64,000 nt of DNA from Bog-756 sp963738545 (GTDB lineage Bacteria; Actinomycetota; Acidimicrobiia; Acidimicrobiales; RAAP-2). The stretch spans positions 496,001-560,000 of the forward strand of contig CAVTXA010000008.1 in the NCBI GenBank assembly GCA_963738545.1, read 5' to 3'. This document shows positions 7,914 through 16,983 of the stretch, piece after piece (the first letter of the stretch is position 1; every line of letters begins with the position of its first letter). A program made the translations under genes and the position numbers. The notes beneath the pieces were generated by a model. It saw only the letters and a list, made by a program, of their open reading frames with translations, was not told the origin of the DNA and ran no database searches.

Positions 7914-8695
7914 GTCCGAACCACAGTGTGCCCGCACCCCCGGTCCAGTCGCGGCGCCGCCGGTGGACGACCCGGATCATCGGGATCACGGCCGTGGTGA
8001 CCACCGGGCTGACCGTGTGGCTGGGCCTGTGGGTGACACCACCCGACCAGGTCCAGGGGAACCTGGTCCGGCTGGTCTACATCCATCCCGGCGTGGCCTG
8101 GGTCGCCCTGTACCTGGCCTTCGCCCTGGCCGCCCTGGCCAGCCTCCTCTACCTCTGGCCCCGGACCCGGTCCTTGTTCTGGGACCGCCTGGCCGCCGCC
8201 GCCGTGGAGGTTGGCGTGGTGTTCAACGTCTGCACCCTCATCTCGGGGTCGATCTGGGGGAAGCCCACCTGGGGGGTGTGGTGGGCCTGGGACGCCAGGC
8301 TGACCAGCACGGCGGTGCTGTTGGTCCTCTTCCTCGGCTACCTGGCCCTCCGCCGCGTGCCGGCCGAGCCCGAGGTCCGGGCCAAGCGGAGCGCCTTCGT
8401 GGCCCTCTTCGCCGCCGTCGACATCCCCATCGTCCATTTTTCGGTGCTGTGGTGGAAGACGCTCCATCAGGGCGCCACCGTCCTCAACGCCAATCTCTCG
8501 CCCACCATCCACGGCTCCATGGCCTGGACCCTCCTGCTGGGCTTCGTGGCCCTCACGCTGGTCTTCGTGTGGATGCTCCTGGTCCGCTACCGGATCGGCG
8601 TGCTCGAGGACTGGCTGGGCACCGGTGAGCTCGATGTGGCCCTCCGTGAACGGCAGGCCGAAGGCGCGGGGCTCTCTGAGGACGAGGCCGCCTGA
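7910..8695 (+). CDS. ccmC: Heme handling protein CcmC
   Basis: Heme-handling-protein family member that places heme on CcmE outside the membrane. The tryptophan-rich WWD-type motif is visible as WGVWWAWDARLTS, flanked by histidines IHPGVAWVALYLAF and IVHFSVLWWKTLHQ that could be axial heme ligands. Six transmembrane helices are apparent. The GTG start overlaps the ccmB stop. It encodes 261 aa, and its stop overlaps the start of the small ccmD-like gene by one base. Confidence 0.93.
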   Translation: MSPNHSVPAPPVQSRRRRWTTRIIGITAVVTTGLTVWLGLWVTPPDQVQGNLVRLVYIHPGVAWVALYLAFALAALASLLYLWPRTRSLFWDRLAAAAVEVGVVFNVCTLISGSIWGKPTWGVWWAWDARLTSTAVLLVLFLGYLALRRVPAEPEVRAKRSAFVALFAAVDIPIVHFSVLWWKTLHQGATVLNANLSPTIHGSMAWTLLLGFVALTLVFVWMLLVRYRIGVLEDWLGTGELDVALRERQAEGAGLSEDEAA

Positions 8696-8904
8696 TGGGG
8701 TACGTCCAGGCCGGCTACTCCATCGTCCTCGGTCTCCTGTTCCTCTACGGGATGCAGCTGCTGTGGCGCCGGCGGCGGCTGAACCGGGCCGTGGCCCGCG
8801 TGGCGGCGGCCGACCTGGGGGCCTCGGGTCAACCGGCCGGCGCCACGACGGCGGGACGGCACGTCGATGGACCGGGACTCGGCCGGCCGGCCGGTGAGCG
8901 GTGA
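8695..8904 (+). CDS. ccmD: CcmD-like small membrane protein
   Basis: A 69-residue protein with a single N-terminal hydrophobic helix (YSIVLGLLFLYGMQLLW) followed by an arginine-rich cytoplasmic stretch. That is the usual build of CcmD, the small subunit that helps CcmABC release holo-CcmE. CcmD has almost no conserved sequence, so the call depends on size, topology and position between ccmC and ccmE. The start overlaps the ccmC stop and the end overlaps the ccmE start by four bases. Confidence 0.75.
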   Translation: MGYVQAGYSIVLGLLFLYGMQLLWRRRRLNRAVARVAAADLGASGQPAGATTAGRHVDGPGLGRPAGER

Positions 8905-9461
8905 CCACCGCACCCCCGCTGCCCCCCGCCGCTTCGGGCGGCGCCGAGCCCGGGACGGGCGACCCCTCGCCGGCGCCCCCGGATTCTTCGGCCGGCCGGG
9001 CCACCCGGGGCGAGGGGAGCGGCCGGCGACCGCCCGCGGTCCCGGGCGGGCATCGGGTTCGCTACGCCGTGGTGGGCCTGGTGCTAGTGGGCGCCCTGGG
9101 CTTCCTCGTGGCCAAGGGTCTCGGAACGGCGCTCAACTTCTACCTGCCTGCCAACCAGGCGCTCGCCCAACGGGCCACACTCGGGTCGAAGACCTTCAAC
9201 CTGGAAGGCGTGGTCGAGCAGGGCTCGATCCACGCCACCTCGGTGGGCGTGGACTTCGTCGTGACCGCCGGGTCGGCCCGGGTCCAGGTGCTCAACACCG
9301 GCAGCCCGCCCGACCTCTTCCAGGCGAACATCCCGGTCATCGCCGTGGGGCACTTCGCCGGCCCGAGCTTCGTGTCCGACCAGATCCTGGTCAAGCACTC
9401 GTCGACGTACATCGCCCAACATCCGGCCCGGGTGACGGCGCCGAACGGTACCAAGCGATGA
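8901..9461 (+). CDS. ccmE: Periplasmic heme chaperone CcmE
   Basis: Carries heme covalently from CcmC to CcmF. After a disordered proline-rich N-terminus of about 50 residues comes one membrane anchor (about residues 55-72) and the OB-fold beta domain. The heme attachment motif HxxxY is intact as H166-S-S-T-Y170, in the context LVKHSSTY. At 186 aa it is slightly long because of the N-terminal extension. The GTG start overlaps the ccmD stop. The intact histidine argues for a working System I pathway. Confidence 0.92.
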   Translation: MTTAPPLPPAASGGAEPGTGDPSPAPPDSSAGRATRGEGSGRRPPAVPGGHRVRYAVVGLVLVGALGFLVAKGLGTALNFYLPANQALAQRATLGSKTFNLEGVVEQGSIHATSVGVDFVVTAGSARVQVLNTGSPPDLFQANIPVIAVGHFAGPSFVSDQILVKHSSTYIAQHPARVTAPNGTKR

Positions 9462-9504
9462 CGGTCGGCCGTGACCGGCACCGCACCGCCGCGGGCCGGG
9501 AATC

Positions 9505-11598
9505 GTGAACGGGGCCCTCGGCCACACCGGCGTCCTGCTCGGCTTCCTGGCCGCGGTCGTGGGCGTGGTGGTGCTCGGGGTCGGCCTGGCCCGGGGCCGG
9601 GCGTCGACCATGCGCAGCGGACAGGTCTACGCGCCGATCGTGCTGCTCGGCGGGCTCATCGGTGTGGCGGCGATGGAGCACGCCCTGTTGACCCACGACT
9701 TCTCGCTCATCTACGTGGCCGAGAACAACTCCCGGTCGACGCCGTGGCTCTACTCCATCACCGGACTGTGGTCGGCCCTGGCCGGGTCCATCCTGCTCTG
9801 GGGGGTGGTGCTCGGCGGCTACGCCAGCGCCATGGTGTGGAGGTTCCGCCGCCGGTCCGGTGATCAGTTGGTGGCCTGGGCCACCCTGGTGGTCTACGTG
9901 GTGGCCGCCTTCTTCTTCGCCTTGATGCTGGGACCGGCCGACCCCTTCAAACACGTGTCCGGTGCGATCCCGACCAACGGACCCGGGCCCAACTCGTTGC
10001 TCCAGAACAACCCGTTGGTCCTCATCCACCCGCCCATGCTCTATCTCGGCCTCGTCGGCTTCACCCTCCCCTTCGCCTTCGCCATCGCCTCATTGATCAC
10101 CGGTCGCCTCGACGAGGACTGGCAGGGGGAGACCCGCCGCTGGACCCTGTTCGCCTGGGCCTTCCTCACCATGGGCATCCTCCTCGGGGCGTGGTGGTCC
10201 TACCAGGTCCTCGGGTGGGGAGGATTCTGGGGCTGGGACCCCGTGGAGAACGCCGCCCTCCTGCCCTGGCTGGTGGGCACGGCCTATCTGCACTCGGTGA
10301 TGGTCCAGCAACGCCGGGGCCTGCTGCGGATCTGGAACCTCTCGTTGGTGGTGGCCGCCTTCAGCCTCACCATCCTCGGGACCTTCCTGACCAGGTCGGG
10401 GGTCATCCAGTCGGTGCACTCGTTCTCCGAGTCCACCATCGGACCCCTACTCCTCGGCTTCTTCGGTCTGGTCCTGTTCACCGGCGTGGGCCTGATCGCC
10501 TGGCGGGGGGACCGGCTCCACTCCTCGGGAGGCATCGACTCGCCCATCAGCCGGGAAGGCGCCTTCTTGGCCAACAACCTCCTGTTCGTGGGGTTCGCCT
10601 TCGTGGTGCTGTTGGGCACCGTGTTCCCGCTCCTGTACGAGGCCCTCAACCACGGGACCCAGGTCGGGGTGGGGGCGCCGTACTTCAACCGGTTCTTCGT
10701 CCCCGTCGGGCTGGCCCTGCTGTTCCTCATGGCCGTGGCCCCCGCCCTGCCGTGGCGGAAGACCACCGTCGAGGTGATGCGCGGCCGCCTGGCCGTCCCC
10801 GCGGCCGTGGGGGTGACGGTGGTCGTGGCCTGCGTGCTGGCCGGCGTCCACGGGGTCGAGCCCCTGCTGGCCTTCGGCCTCGGGGCCTTCGCCGCGGCGT
10901 CGGCCGGTCGGGCGCTGACGCTCTCGGTCCGGGCCGCCTACCGCGGGGCACGTGCCTCGGGCGCGTCGTCGGCACGCGCCGGGCTCACCGGGTGGCGCGG
11001 CTTCGTGGGACGGGCCAACGGCGGCATGGTGGTCCACATCGGGGTCGTGGTGGTGGCCATCGGTCTGGCTGCGGCCACCTCGTACCTCCATCGGGGTCAG
11101 CTGCACCTGTCCCAGGGGCAGACCGGCACCTTCTCGGGTCACACCATCGAGTTCGTGGGCACCCGGGTGGTGACCTCGCCGTCGCACTCGTCCTACGAGG
11201 CCATCCTGCGCGTCGACGGCGGTGGCCGGTTCTACCCGGCGGTGAGCCAGTTCGGCACCGGGACCTCCACGGTGGGCACGCCGGCCATCGACTCGAGCTG
11301 GACCGACGACCTGTACCTCACCATCGCCACCAATCCCAAGGGCTCGGTGTGGGCGTTCGGGGTGGTCGAACAGCCCCTGGTGATGTGGCTGTGGGTCGGT
11401 GCCGGCATCATCGGCGTGGGATCGGTCCTGTCCGCCATCCCCGGACGCCGCCGGCGGCCGACCGATCCGGTGTCCGCCCCGGTGGTGGACGTGGCCCCGC
11501 CGGTGTCGAGCGCCGACTCGCCTCCCGTGGCCGGGCCCGAGGACCGGCCCGACATGGAGGCTGACCCGCTGCCGGTGGGGGCCGGGGACCCGTCGTGA
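9505..11598 (+). CDS. ccmF: Cytochrome c heme lyase CcmF
   Basis: Largest Ccm subunit; with CcmH/I attaches heme to the CxxCH motif of apocytochrome c. The 697-residue membrane protein has the tryptophan-rich WWD signature (GWGGFWGWDPVENAALLPW, about residue 235) and conserved stretches such as ENNSRSTPWLYSITGLWSALAGS and NNPLVLIHPPMLYLG, with histidine candidates for heme ligation. About 14-15 hydrophobic helices are followed by a proline-rich hydrophilic tail. It starts at a GTG 43 bases after ccmE and is followed by ccmG. Confidence 0.94.
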   Translation: MNGALGHTGVLLGFLAAVVGVVVLGVGLARGRASTMRSGQVYAPIVLLGGLIGVAAMEHALLTHDFSLIYVAENNSRSTPWLYSITGLWSALAGSILLWGVVLGGYASAMVWRFRRRSGDQLVAWATLVVYVVAAFFFALMLGPADPFKHVSGAIPTNGPGPNSLLQNNPLVLIHPPMLYLGLVGFTLPFAFAIASLITGRLDEDWQGETRRWTLFAWAFLTMGILLGAWWSYQVLGWGGFWGWDPVENAALLPWLVGTAYLHSVMVQQRRGLLRIWNLSLVVAAFSLTILGTFLTRSGVIQSVHSFSESTIGPLLLGFFGLVLFTGVGLIAWRGDRLHSSGGIDSPISREGAFLANNLLFVGFAFVVLLGTVFPLLYEALNHGTQVGVGAPYFNRFFVPVGLALLFLMAVAPALPWRKTTVEVMRGRLAVPAAVGVTVVVACVLAGVHGVEPLLAFGLGAFAAASAGRALTLSVRAAYRGARASGASSARAGLTGWRGFVGRANGGMVVHIGVVVVAIGLAAATSYLHRGQLHLSQGQTGTFSGHTIEFVGTRVVTSPSHSSYEAILRVDGGGRFYPAVSQFGTGTSTVGTPAIDSSWTDDLYLTIATNPKGSVWAFGVVEQPLVMWLWVGAGIIGVGSVLSAIPGRRRRPTDPVSAPVVDVAPPVSSADSPPVAGPEDRPDMEADPLPVGAGDPS

Positions 11599-11617
11599 CT
11601 CAGGCGAGCCGGTCCTC

Positions 11618-12241
11618 GTGAGCATGGACATCGAGACCCCGACGGACGCGGCGCCCGCCGCCTCTCCCGAGCCGCCCGATCGACCGGGTCCCCGGGGCCG
11701 ACACACGGCGCGCTGGGTAGGCGTGGTGGTGCTGGTGGTGGCGGCCGGGCTCATCGCCGTCCTGGCCACCCGGCCGTCGGCCACCACCGTCGAGGCCCAG
11801 AGCCCGCTGGTGGGCAAGATGGCGCCGCCCGTGGGCGGGGTGACCCTCGAGGGCACGCACTTCCAGCTGCCACGGGCCCCCGGCCACTACGTGGTGCTCA
11901 ACTTCTTCGCCAGCTGGTGCGTGCCGTGTCAGCTGGAGGGCCCCGAGCTGGTGACGTTCCAGTTCCAGCACCGGTCGAGTGGCCCGCCGCCCGTGGTGAG
12001 CGTGGTCTTCCAGGACACCACGAGCAGCGCCCTGGCCTACCAGCGCAAGATCGGGGTCACGTGGCCCACCATGGCCGATCCGGACAACGCCATCGCCCTG
12101 GCCTACGGGGTCCGTGAGGATCCGACCTCGTTCCTCATCGCCCCCGACGGGCGGGTGGTGGCCTCGATCGTCGGGGGTGTGACGGCCAAGGGGCTGAATG
12201 TCCTCGTGGCCCGCTCCGAGGCCCGCGGGTACGGCCGGTGA
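11618..12241 (+). CDS. ccmG: Thiol-disulfide oxidoreductase CcmG/DsbE
   Basis: Membrane-anchored thioredoxin-like protein that reduces apocytochrome c or CcmH cysteines, drawing electrons from CcdA. One N-terminal transmembrane helix (WVGVVVLVVAAGLIAVLA) precedes a thioredoxin fold with the active site ASWCVPC and the following cis-proline region (REDPTSFLIAPDG). GTG at 11618 or ATG at 11624 can start the gene; a purine-rich AGGCGAG suits the GTG. Length is 207 aa. The stop overlaps the next start by four bases. Confidence 0.9.
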   Translation: MSMDIETPTDAAPAASPEPPDRPGPRGRHTARWVGVVVLVVAAGLIAVLATRPSATTVEAQSPLVGKMAPPVGGVTLEGTHFQLPRAPGHYVVLNFFASWCVPCQLEGPELVTFQFQHRSSGPPPVVSVVFQDTTSSALAYQRKIGVTWPTMADPDNAIALAYGVREDPTSFLIAPDGRVVASIVGGVTAKGLNVLVARSEARGYGR

Positions 12242-13614
12242 CCCGACGCCGCTTCCCGCTGTGGAGCGCGCTGGGGGTCGTGCTGATCGTGGCCCTCGTC
12301 CTCGGCAGTGGTGTCCTCACCTCATCGACACCCACGCCGGCCCAGCGGGCGCTGTCCATCGAGTCCGTGGTGCGCTGTCCCACCTGCGAGGACCTCTCGG
12401 TGGCCCAGTCCACCGCCCCGACCGCGGTGGCCGTGCGGGGGGCGATCACCCAACTCATCGCCGAGGGTCGCACCGACCAGCAGATCCAGGAGTACCTGAC
12501 CACCCGGTACGGGTCCTCGATCGTGCTCGACCCCCCAGCCAGCGGCTGGTCGTTGGTGGTCTGGCTCCTGCCCCTCCTGGCCGGACTGGTGGCCACCACC
12601 GCACTGGTGGTCGTGCTGGTCCGACGGCGGCGCCTCTCGTCGGGGGGGAACGGCGACCGTCCCGGTCCCGGCGGGGGAGGGGGCCGGGCCCTGTCCCCCG
12701 GGGCGCTCGAGGAGCGGCGTGACTTCCTCACCCGGTCGCTGGCCGACGCCGACGCCGAGTACCTCGCCGGCGACCTCTCGGATCAGGACTATCTGGCGCT
12801 GCGCCAGCGGGACATGCGCCGTCTGGCCGCGTTGCCGGAGCCGACCCAAGGTGGTGCCCCGGTCGGTACCCGGACTGCCGCGTCCGTCCCGGCTGCCGGG
12901 TCAGACCCCGCCGAGGCCCTCGCCGGTCCGGGGCGGTCCACCTCGGGTGCCTCCGTGGCCGTGGACGAGCGCCAGGACGGAGACGAGGACGGGGACGAGC
13001 ACGACCCGGCCGACCTCGGCGCCCCGACCGCCACCGGGCCCCGACGTCGGGCACGCAGCCGGCGGAGCTGGTGGTTCCTCGGAGGAGCCGTGGTGGCCTT
13101 CGGCGCCGCCCTCGTCCTGGCGGTGAGCCTGTTCGCCACCGACCGTCAACCGGGCCAGTCCATCACCGGTTCGTTCGCCCAGAGCCAACAGCAGCAGATT
13201 GAAGAGACCCTGGCCCAGGCGGCCACCGACGTGGACCAGGGCCAGGTGGGCCAGGCCGCCCAGCTCTACCAGTCGGTCCTCGACGGGCACCCGGACAACG
13301 AGGTGGCCCTGGCCCAACTGGGTTGGCTCGAATACCAGACCGGTGTGCACGGGGCCAGCACGCCGCTGATCGCCGATGCCCGGGCCAAGCTCGAACGTGC
13401 GGTGGGACTGGACCCCGGCGACTTCGCCGCCCGCCTGTACCTCGGGACCGTGCTGCTGAAGCAGGACGACGACCCCGTCGGCGCGGTGGCGCAGTACCGG
13501 CACTTCCTGGCCGACGGCCCCCCGGCGGCGCTGGTGGCGCAGGCCTCGCCGGACATCCGGGCCGCCTTCGAGGGTGCGGGACTACCTGCCCCCTCGGGGC
13601 TTTCACCAGGCTGA
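12238..13614 (+). CDS. ccmH: Fused cytochrome c maturation protein CcmH-CcmI
   Basis: One 458-residue protein combines two System I functions. The N-terminal part is CcmH: a signal-anchor helix, then RCPTC (C47 and C50) with the typical following EDLSVAQS, then a second helix near residues 100-125. The rest resembles CcmI/CycH: basic linker, EERRDFLTRSLADADAEYLAGDLSDQDY, a third helix (FLGGAVVAFGAALVLAV) and TPR-like repeats (LAQLGWLEYQTG and ARLYLGTVLLKQDD). The TPR part would hold the apocytochrome C-terminus while CcmH reduces its cysteines. The GTG overlaps the ccmG stop. It is the last gene of the cluster. Confidence 0.88.
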   Translation: MTRRRFPLWSALGVVLIVALVLGSGVLTSSTPTPAQRALSIESVVRCPTCEDLSVAQSTAPTAVAVRGAITQLIAEGRTDQQIQEYLTTRYGSSIVLDPPASGWSLVVWLLPLLAGLVATTALVVVLVRRRRLSSGGNGDRPGPGGGGGRALSPGALEERRDFLTRSLADADAEYLAGDLSDQDYLALRQRDMRRLAALPEPTQGGAPVGTRTAASVPAAGSDPAEALAGPGRSTSGASVAVDERQDGDEDGDEHDPADLGAPTATGPRRRARSRRSWWFLGGAVVAFGAALVLAVSLFATDRQPGQSITGSFAQSQQQQIEETLAQAATDVDQGQVGQAAQLYQSVLDGHPDNEVALAQLGWLEYQTGVHGASTPLIADARAKLERAVGLDPGDFAARLYLGTVLLKQDDDPVGAVAQYRHFLADGPPAALVAQASPDIRAAFEGAGLPAPSGLSPG

Positions 13615-13633
13615 GGGGCTCGGGGCCTGAGGC

Positions 13634-14467
13634 TCAGTTGTCCTCCCACCCCACGGACGGATGGGAGGCCAGGGCCGCGCCGAGCTGGTCAGCCAGGGCC
13701 ACGGCCACCACACACCGTTCGTGCGAGATGGGTTGGGCCGGGGTGGGAGTGAGGAGAAACACGCCGAGCACCTGGCCCCGACCCCGCACCGGCAGCTCGA
13801 CCTGGCTGGTGGGGAGCCCGGCTGACGATGTCGGCCACTGCAGGGGATTGAGGCGCACGGTACCGTCGGTCTGGATCCAGGCCCCCTTGTGCGACGGCTG
13901 GCGTCGGACGAAGCGGCAGTCCTGGAGGGCGAGCAGATCGGTGAGCTGGGCGGCCACACTGATCATCACGTAGGCGGGATCCTCCCCCTCCACGATCTGT
14001 TCGGCCACCCCCCGGATGCGGTCGAGGCCGTGGCGGCCCTCGACGGCGGCCCGTCGATAGGCGTGTCCACGGGCGGCCAACTCGCCCACCAGGAGTCCCA
14101 CCAACACGAAGAGCAGCTCGGTGGTGAGGTCGGACTGGTGGTTGATGCGGAGCGACTGATAGGGGCGGGTGAGGAAGAAGTCGAAGGCCAGGGCCGAGAC
14201 TAGGGCGGCCAGGGCCGCCGCCCCCCGGTTGCCCGACGAGGCCACGGCCACGGTGATCACGATGAGGATCAGGGCGTCATCGGCGACGCTCAGGTGACCT
14301 CGGCCGGGGATGAGGAGGAGGGCGGTGGTCAGCGGGGCACCGATCGCCGCCGCCCAGATCACCCAGCGTCGTGCGGCCACGGCCGTCGCCCACGATCCCA
14401 GCCGGGCCCGGACCCTGTTCGATTGGGAGGGCGACGGAAGGTGTCGGGGGTCGGCGTCAGAGGGCAT
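13634..14467 (-). CDS. DUF4118-GAF sensor-like membrane protein
   Basis: A 277-residue protein with four closely spaced transmembrane helices of the DUF4118 type also found in KdpD. The family segment ALAFDFFLTRPYQSLRI is visible, followed by ELLFVLVGLLVGELAARGHAYRR. A GAF-like domain (about residues 145-270) follows. No histidine-kinase dimerisation or ATPase domain is present, so it may sense a signal for another protein. Its start overlaps the end of the upstream potassium permease gene by 11 bases, so the two are probably co-translated. A role in potassium or cell-envelope sensing is inference. Confidence 0.75.
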   Translation of the reverse strand: MPSDADPRHLPSPSQSNRVRARLGSWATAVAARRWVIWAAAIGAPLTTALLLIPGRGHLSVADDALILIVITVAVASSGNRGAAALAALVSALAFDFFLTRPYQSLRINHQSDLTTELLFVLVGLLVGELAARGHAYRRAAVEGRHGLDRIRGVAEQIVEGEDPAYVMISVAAQLTDLLALQDCRFVRRQPSHKGAWIQTDGTVRLNPLQWPTSSAGLPTSQVELPVRGRGQVLGVFLLTPTPAQPISHERCVVAVALADQLGAALASHPSVGWEDN

Positions 14468-16880
14468 CGGTGGACTCGGTGCTGGACAGCAGTTCGTAGG
14501 TGGGGTTGATGATGGCCAGCCGGTTGTGGTGTTTGCCGACCATGCCTTCGGCGACCAGCACGGAGCCGCTCCGGATCCCGCTGATCGACCGCCGTCCGAG
14601 GAACACCAGGGTCACCGCGTGCCCGCTGGTGTCGACCAGGACGCACTCGAGGCTCTGGGCATCGGCCCAGGGCAGCACCCGCAAGGTCTTGACCCGACCG
14701 GCGATGCGGGCCCGGGTCCGCCAGGTCAGCTCGGAGATCGGGAGGGAGCCGGGAACGGACGGGATGCCGTGACCCGGATCGTGTTTTCCCGGGTGGGACG
14801 CCGGCTCGGTCCCCCGGTTCTGCTTGTTCGCCCTCATCCCCCTGGCCCGTCCGGGCGGGGCGGCTCCCAACTCAACCGACATCTGCTGCTCGATGCCCGG
14901 CGCCACCAGGAAGGGCACGATGGTGGCGTTCACATGGGAGAGTTGGCTCACGACCTCCACGATCTGGTCGGCGGTCTGGTCGTGGAGAATGCGCCGCCAC
15001 GCCTTCCCGTAGGAGCGTCGGGGCAACAGGATGCTCACCTCGGTCTCGCCGTCGGCCAGCTCCGCGGCTAGCTCGAGGGAGGCCCGGGTGAGTCGACGAT
15101 CCGGGCAGTCGACGACGTCGAGGGGCAGGCGTGACAGGCCCAGGCTCTGCCACCGCTCGATGAGGGCCTCGGCCCGGGGATGGTCGATGTTGAAATGGAC
15201 GGCTCGCAGGTCGTCGGGGGTCAGACTCCGTGCGTACTGGATGGCACGGGCGGTGGCCAGGTCGATCCGGTCGATCAGAATAACCACGACGTTGCGGCGA
15301 AGGATCCTGGCCTCGCAGGCCTGGATGGCCGCCCCCTCCTCGAGCACCACGTCCTCGGAGCGGTACTCGCGGTTGGTCCGGACCAGGCCGTAGACGATGA
15401 CGGGCATGACGACCACGACCACCCAGCCGCCCTGGGTGAACTCGGCGATGGCAAACACCACCACGATCACGGCGCAGACCACGGCGGCGGTGGCGTTGAC
15501 GGCCACGCTCTTCCGCCAGTGCTCCTCCCGATGGGTCAGGTGGTGCTTCACCATGCCGGCACCGGCCATGGTGAAGCCCGTGAAGACGCCGATGGCGTAC
15601 ATGGGGATGAGGGCCGAGACGCGTGCCCCGGTGACCAGCAACAGCACGATGGAGGCCGTGGCCAACAGGATGATGCCGTTGGAGAAGACCAGACGGTGAC
15701 CCCGGACGGTCAGCATCCTGGGGAGAAAGGAGTCCTCGGCCACGAAGCTGACCAGGAAGGGGAACCCGGTGAAGCTGGTGTTGGCGGCCAGGATGAGGAT
15801 GAGGGCGGTGGCCGTCTGGAGCAGGTAGAAGAGCACCTGGCCCAGGGCGCTGGTGCCGTAGACCAGTTTGCCGATCTCGGATACCACGGTAGGCGTTCCC
15901 GAGATGAAGGGGATGGTGTGGGTGATAGCGGCCAGCACCGACACGCCCAGGAACATCACCCCGAGGATGGTGCTCATGAGGACCAGCGTGGTCCGGGCGT
16001 TGCGGGCCTGGGGGACCCGGAAGATGCTCACCCCGTTGGAGATGGCCTCGGTTCCGGTCATGGCCGAACTGCCCTGGGCAAAGGCCCGGAGCAGGAAGAA
16101 GGCGGAGATCCCGAGGATCAGTCCGCCGCTGGCGTGGCCCAACGGCATGGTTCCGTGGCCCTCAGGGGCATGAGGCAGACCGGTGGTGGCTTCCCGCACC
16201 AGGCCAGCCACGATGAGGAGGGCCATGTTGGCGATGAAAAAGTAGGTGGGGACGGCGAAGACCCTTCCCGCCTCGCGGATCCCCCGCAGGTTGCCGTAGG
16301 CCAGGAGCAGCACGAAAGCGATGGACATGGGGACGGCATCGTGGGCGAGGGCCGGGACGGCCGAGATGATGGCGTCCGACCCTGCCGCAACCGACACGGC
16401 CACCGTGATGGTGTAGCTGATGAGGAGGGCGGCTCCGGCGATCTGGGCCACGTTGGGCCCGAAGTTGTCCCGGCTGACGACGTAGGACCCACCCGCCTTG
16501 GGGTAGGAGCGGACCACATCGCGGTAGCAGATGGTGACCACGGCCAGCACGGCCAGGATCACGGCCGTCAACGGGGTGACCAGTGAGAAGGCGGCCAGTC
16601 CACCGATCGGGACGAGGACCCGGATCATCTGCTCGCTGGCATAGGCCGAAGACGACATGACATCCGACGAGAGCACGGCCAGCGCGGTGGGCTTGCCCAG
16701 CCGCTGTCCGGCGAGCGCATCACTCACTAGGGGTGGTCCGAGCAGCCGCCGCTTGACGCGGTAGCGGAAGCTCTCGGGAAGGCTGGCCATCGTGGTGGTG
16801 TCGGTTCGGTCCGGGCGCCGGGTGAGGTCGTGCTCGGGTCGCCGAGTGGTCCCCGTGTCGGTGGTGTCGGCGTCCGGCAT
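14457..16880 (-). CDS. KimA-like APC-superfamily permease fused to an OB-like domain
   Basis: Likely potassium importer. The membrane core resembles KimA/YdaO: VKRRLLGPPLVSDAL, then LAVLSSDVMSSSAYASEQ, about 12 helices, then a cytoplasmic domain with RIDLATARAIQYARSL. A further tail of about 100 residues (starting near ISELTWRTRARIAGRVK) resembles an OB-fold protein encoded near the YdaO homologue in mycobacteria; a fusion is my inference. The protein is 807 aa from the ATG at 16880, chosen because TAGACC ends six bases upstream; a TTG at 16886 also exists. It overlaps the DUF4118 gene downstream. Substrate is not proven by the sequence. Confidence 0.82.
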   Translation of the reverse strand: MPDADTTDTGTTRRPEHDLTRRPDRTDTTTMASLPESFRYRVKRRLLGPPLVSDALAGQRLGKPTALAVLSSDVMSSSAYASEQMIRVLVPIGGLAAFSLVTPLTAVILAVLAVVTICYRDVVRSYPKAGGSYVVSRDNFGPNVAQIAGAALLISYTITVAVSVAAGSDAIISAVPALAHDAVPMSIAFVLLLAYGNLRGIREAGRVFAVPTYFFIANMALLIVAGLVREATTGLPHAPEGHGTMPLGHASGGLILGISAFFLLRAFAQGSSAMTGTEAISNGVSIFRVPQARNARTTLVLMSTILGVMFLGVSVLAAITHTIPFISGTPTVVSEIGKLVYGTSALGQVLFYLLQTATALILILAANTSFTGFPFLVSFVAEDSFLPRMLTVRGHRLVFSNGIILLATASIVLLLVTGARVSALIPMYAIGVFTGFTMAGAGMVKHHLTHREEHWRKSVAVNATAAVVCAVIVVVFAIAEFTQGGWVVVVVMPVIVYGLVRTNREYRSEDVVLEEGAAIQACEARILRRNVVVILIDRIDLATARAIQYARSLTPDDLRAVHFNIDHPRAEALIERWQSLGLSRLPLDVVDCPDRRLTRASLELAAELADGETEVSILLPRRSYGKAWRRILHDQTADQIVEVVSQLSHVNATIVPFLVAPGIEQQMSVELGAAPPGRARGMRANKQNRGTEPASHPGKHDPGHGIPSVPGSLPISELTWRTRARIAGRVKTLRVLPWADAQSLECVLVDTSGHAVTLVFLGRRSISGIRSGSVLVAEGMVGKHHNRLAIINPTYELLSSTESTDAL

Positions 16881-16886
16881 GCCCAA

Positions 16887-16892
16887 GGTCTA
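16887..16892 (-). promoter_or_regulatory. -10-like element of the KimA-like gene
   Basis: TAGACC on the minus strand ends six bases before the ATG at 16880, fitting the leaderless pattern seen elsewhere. The last base departs from TANNNT. Confidence 0.35.
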
Positions 16893-16983
16893 TCCCCGTT
16901 GTGGCCGCAGGGCCAGGGGACCGGGCCGTGCCTCACTGATCGTCAGGCCTGGTCGGCCACGCGTCAGTGGGTGGGTCGGGCGC

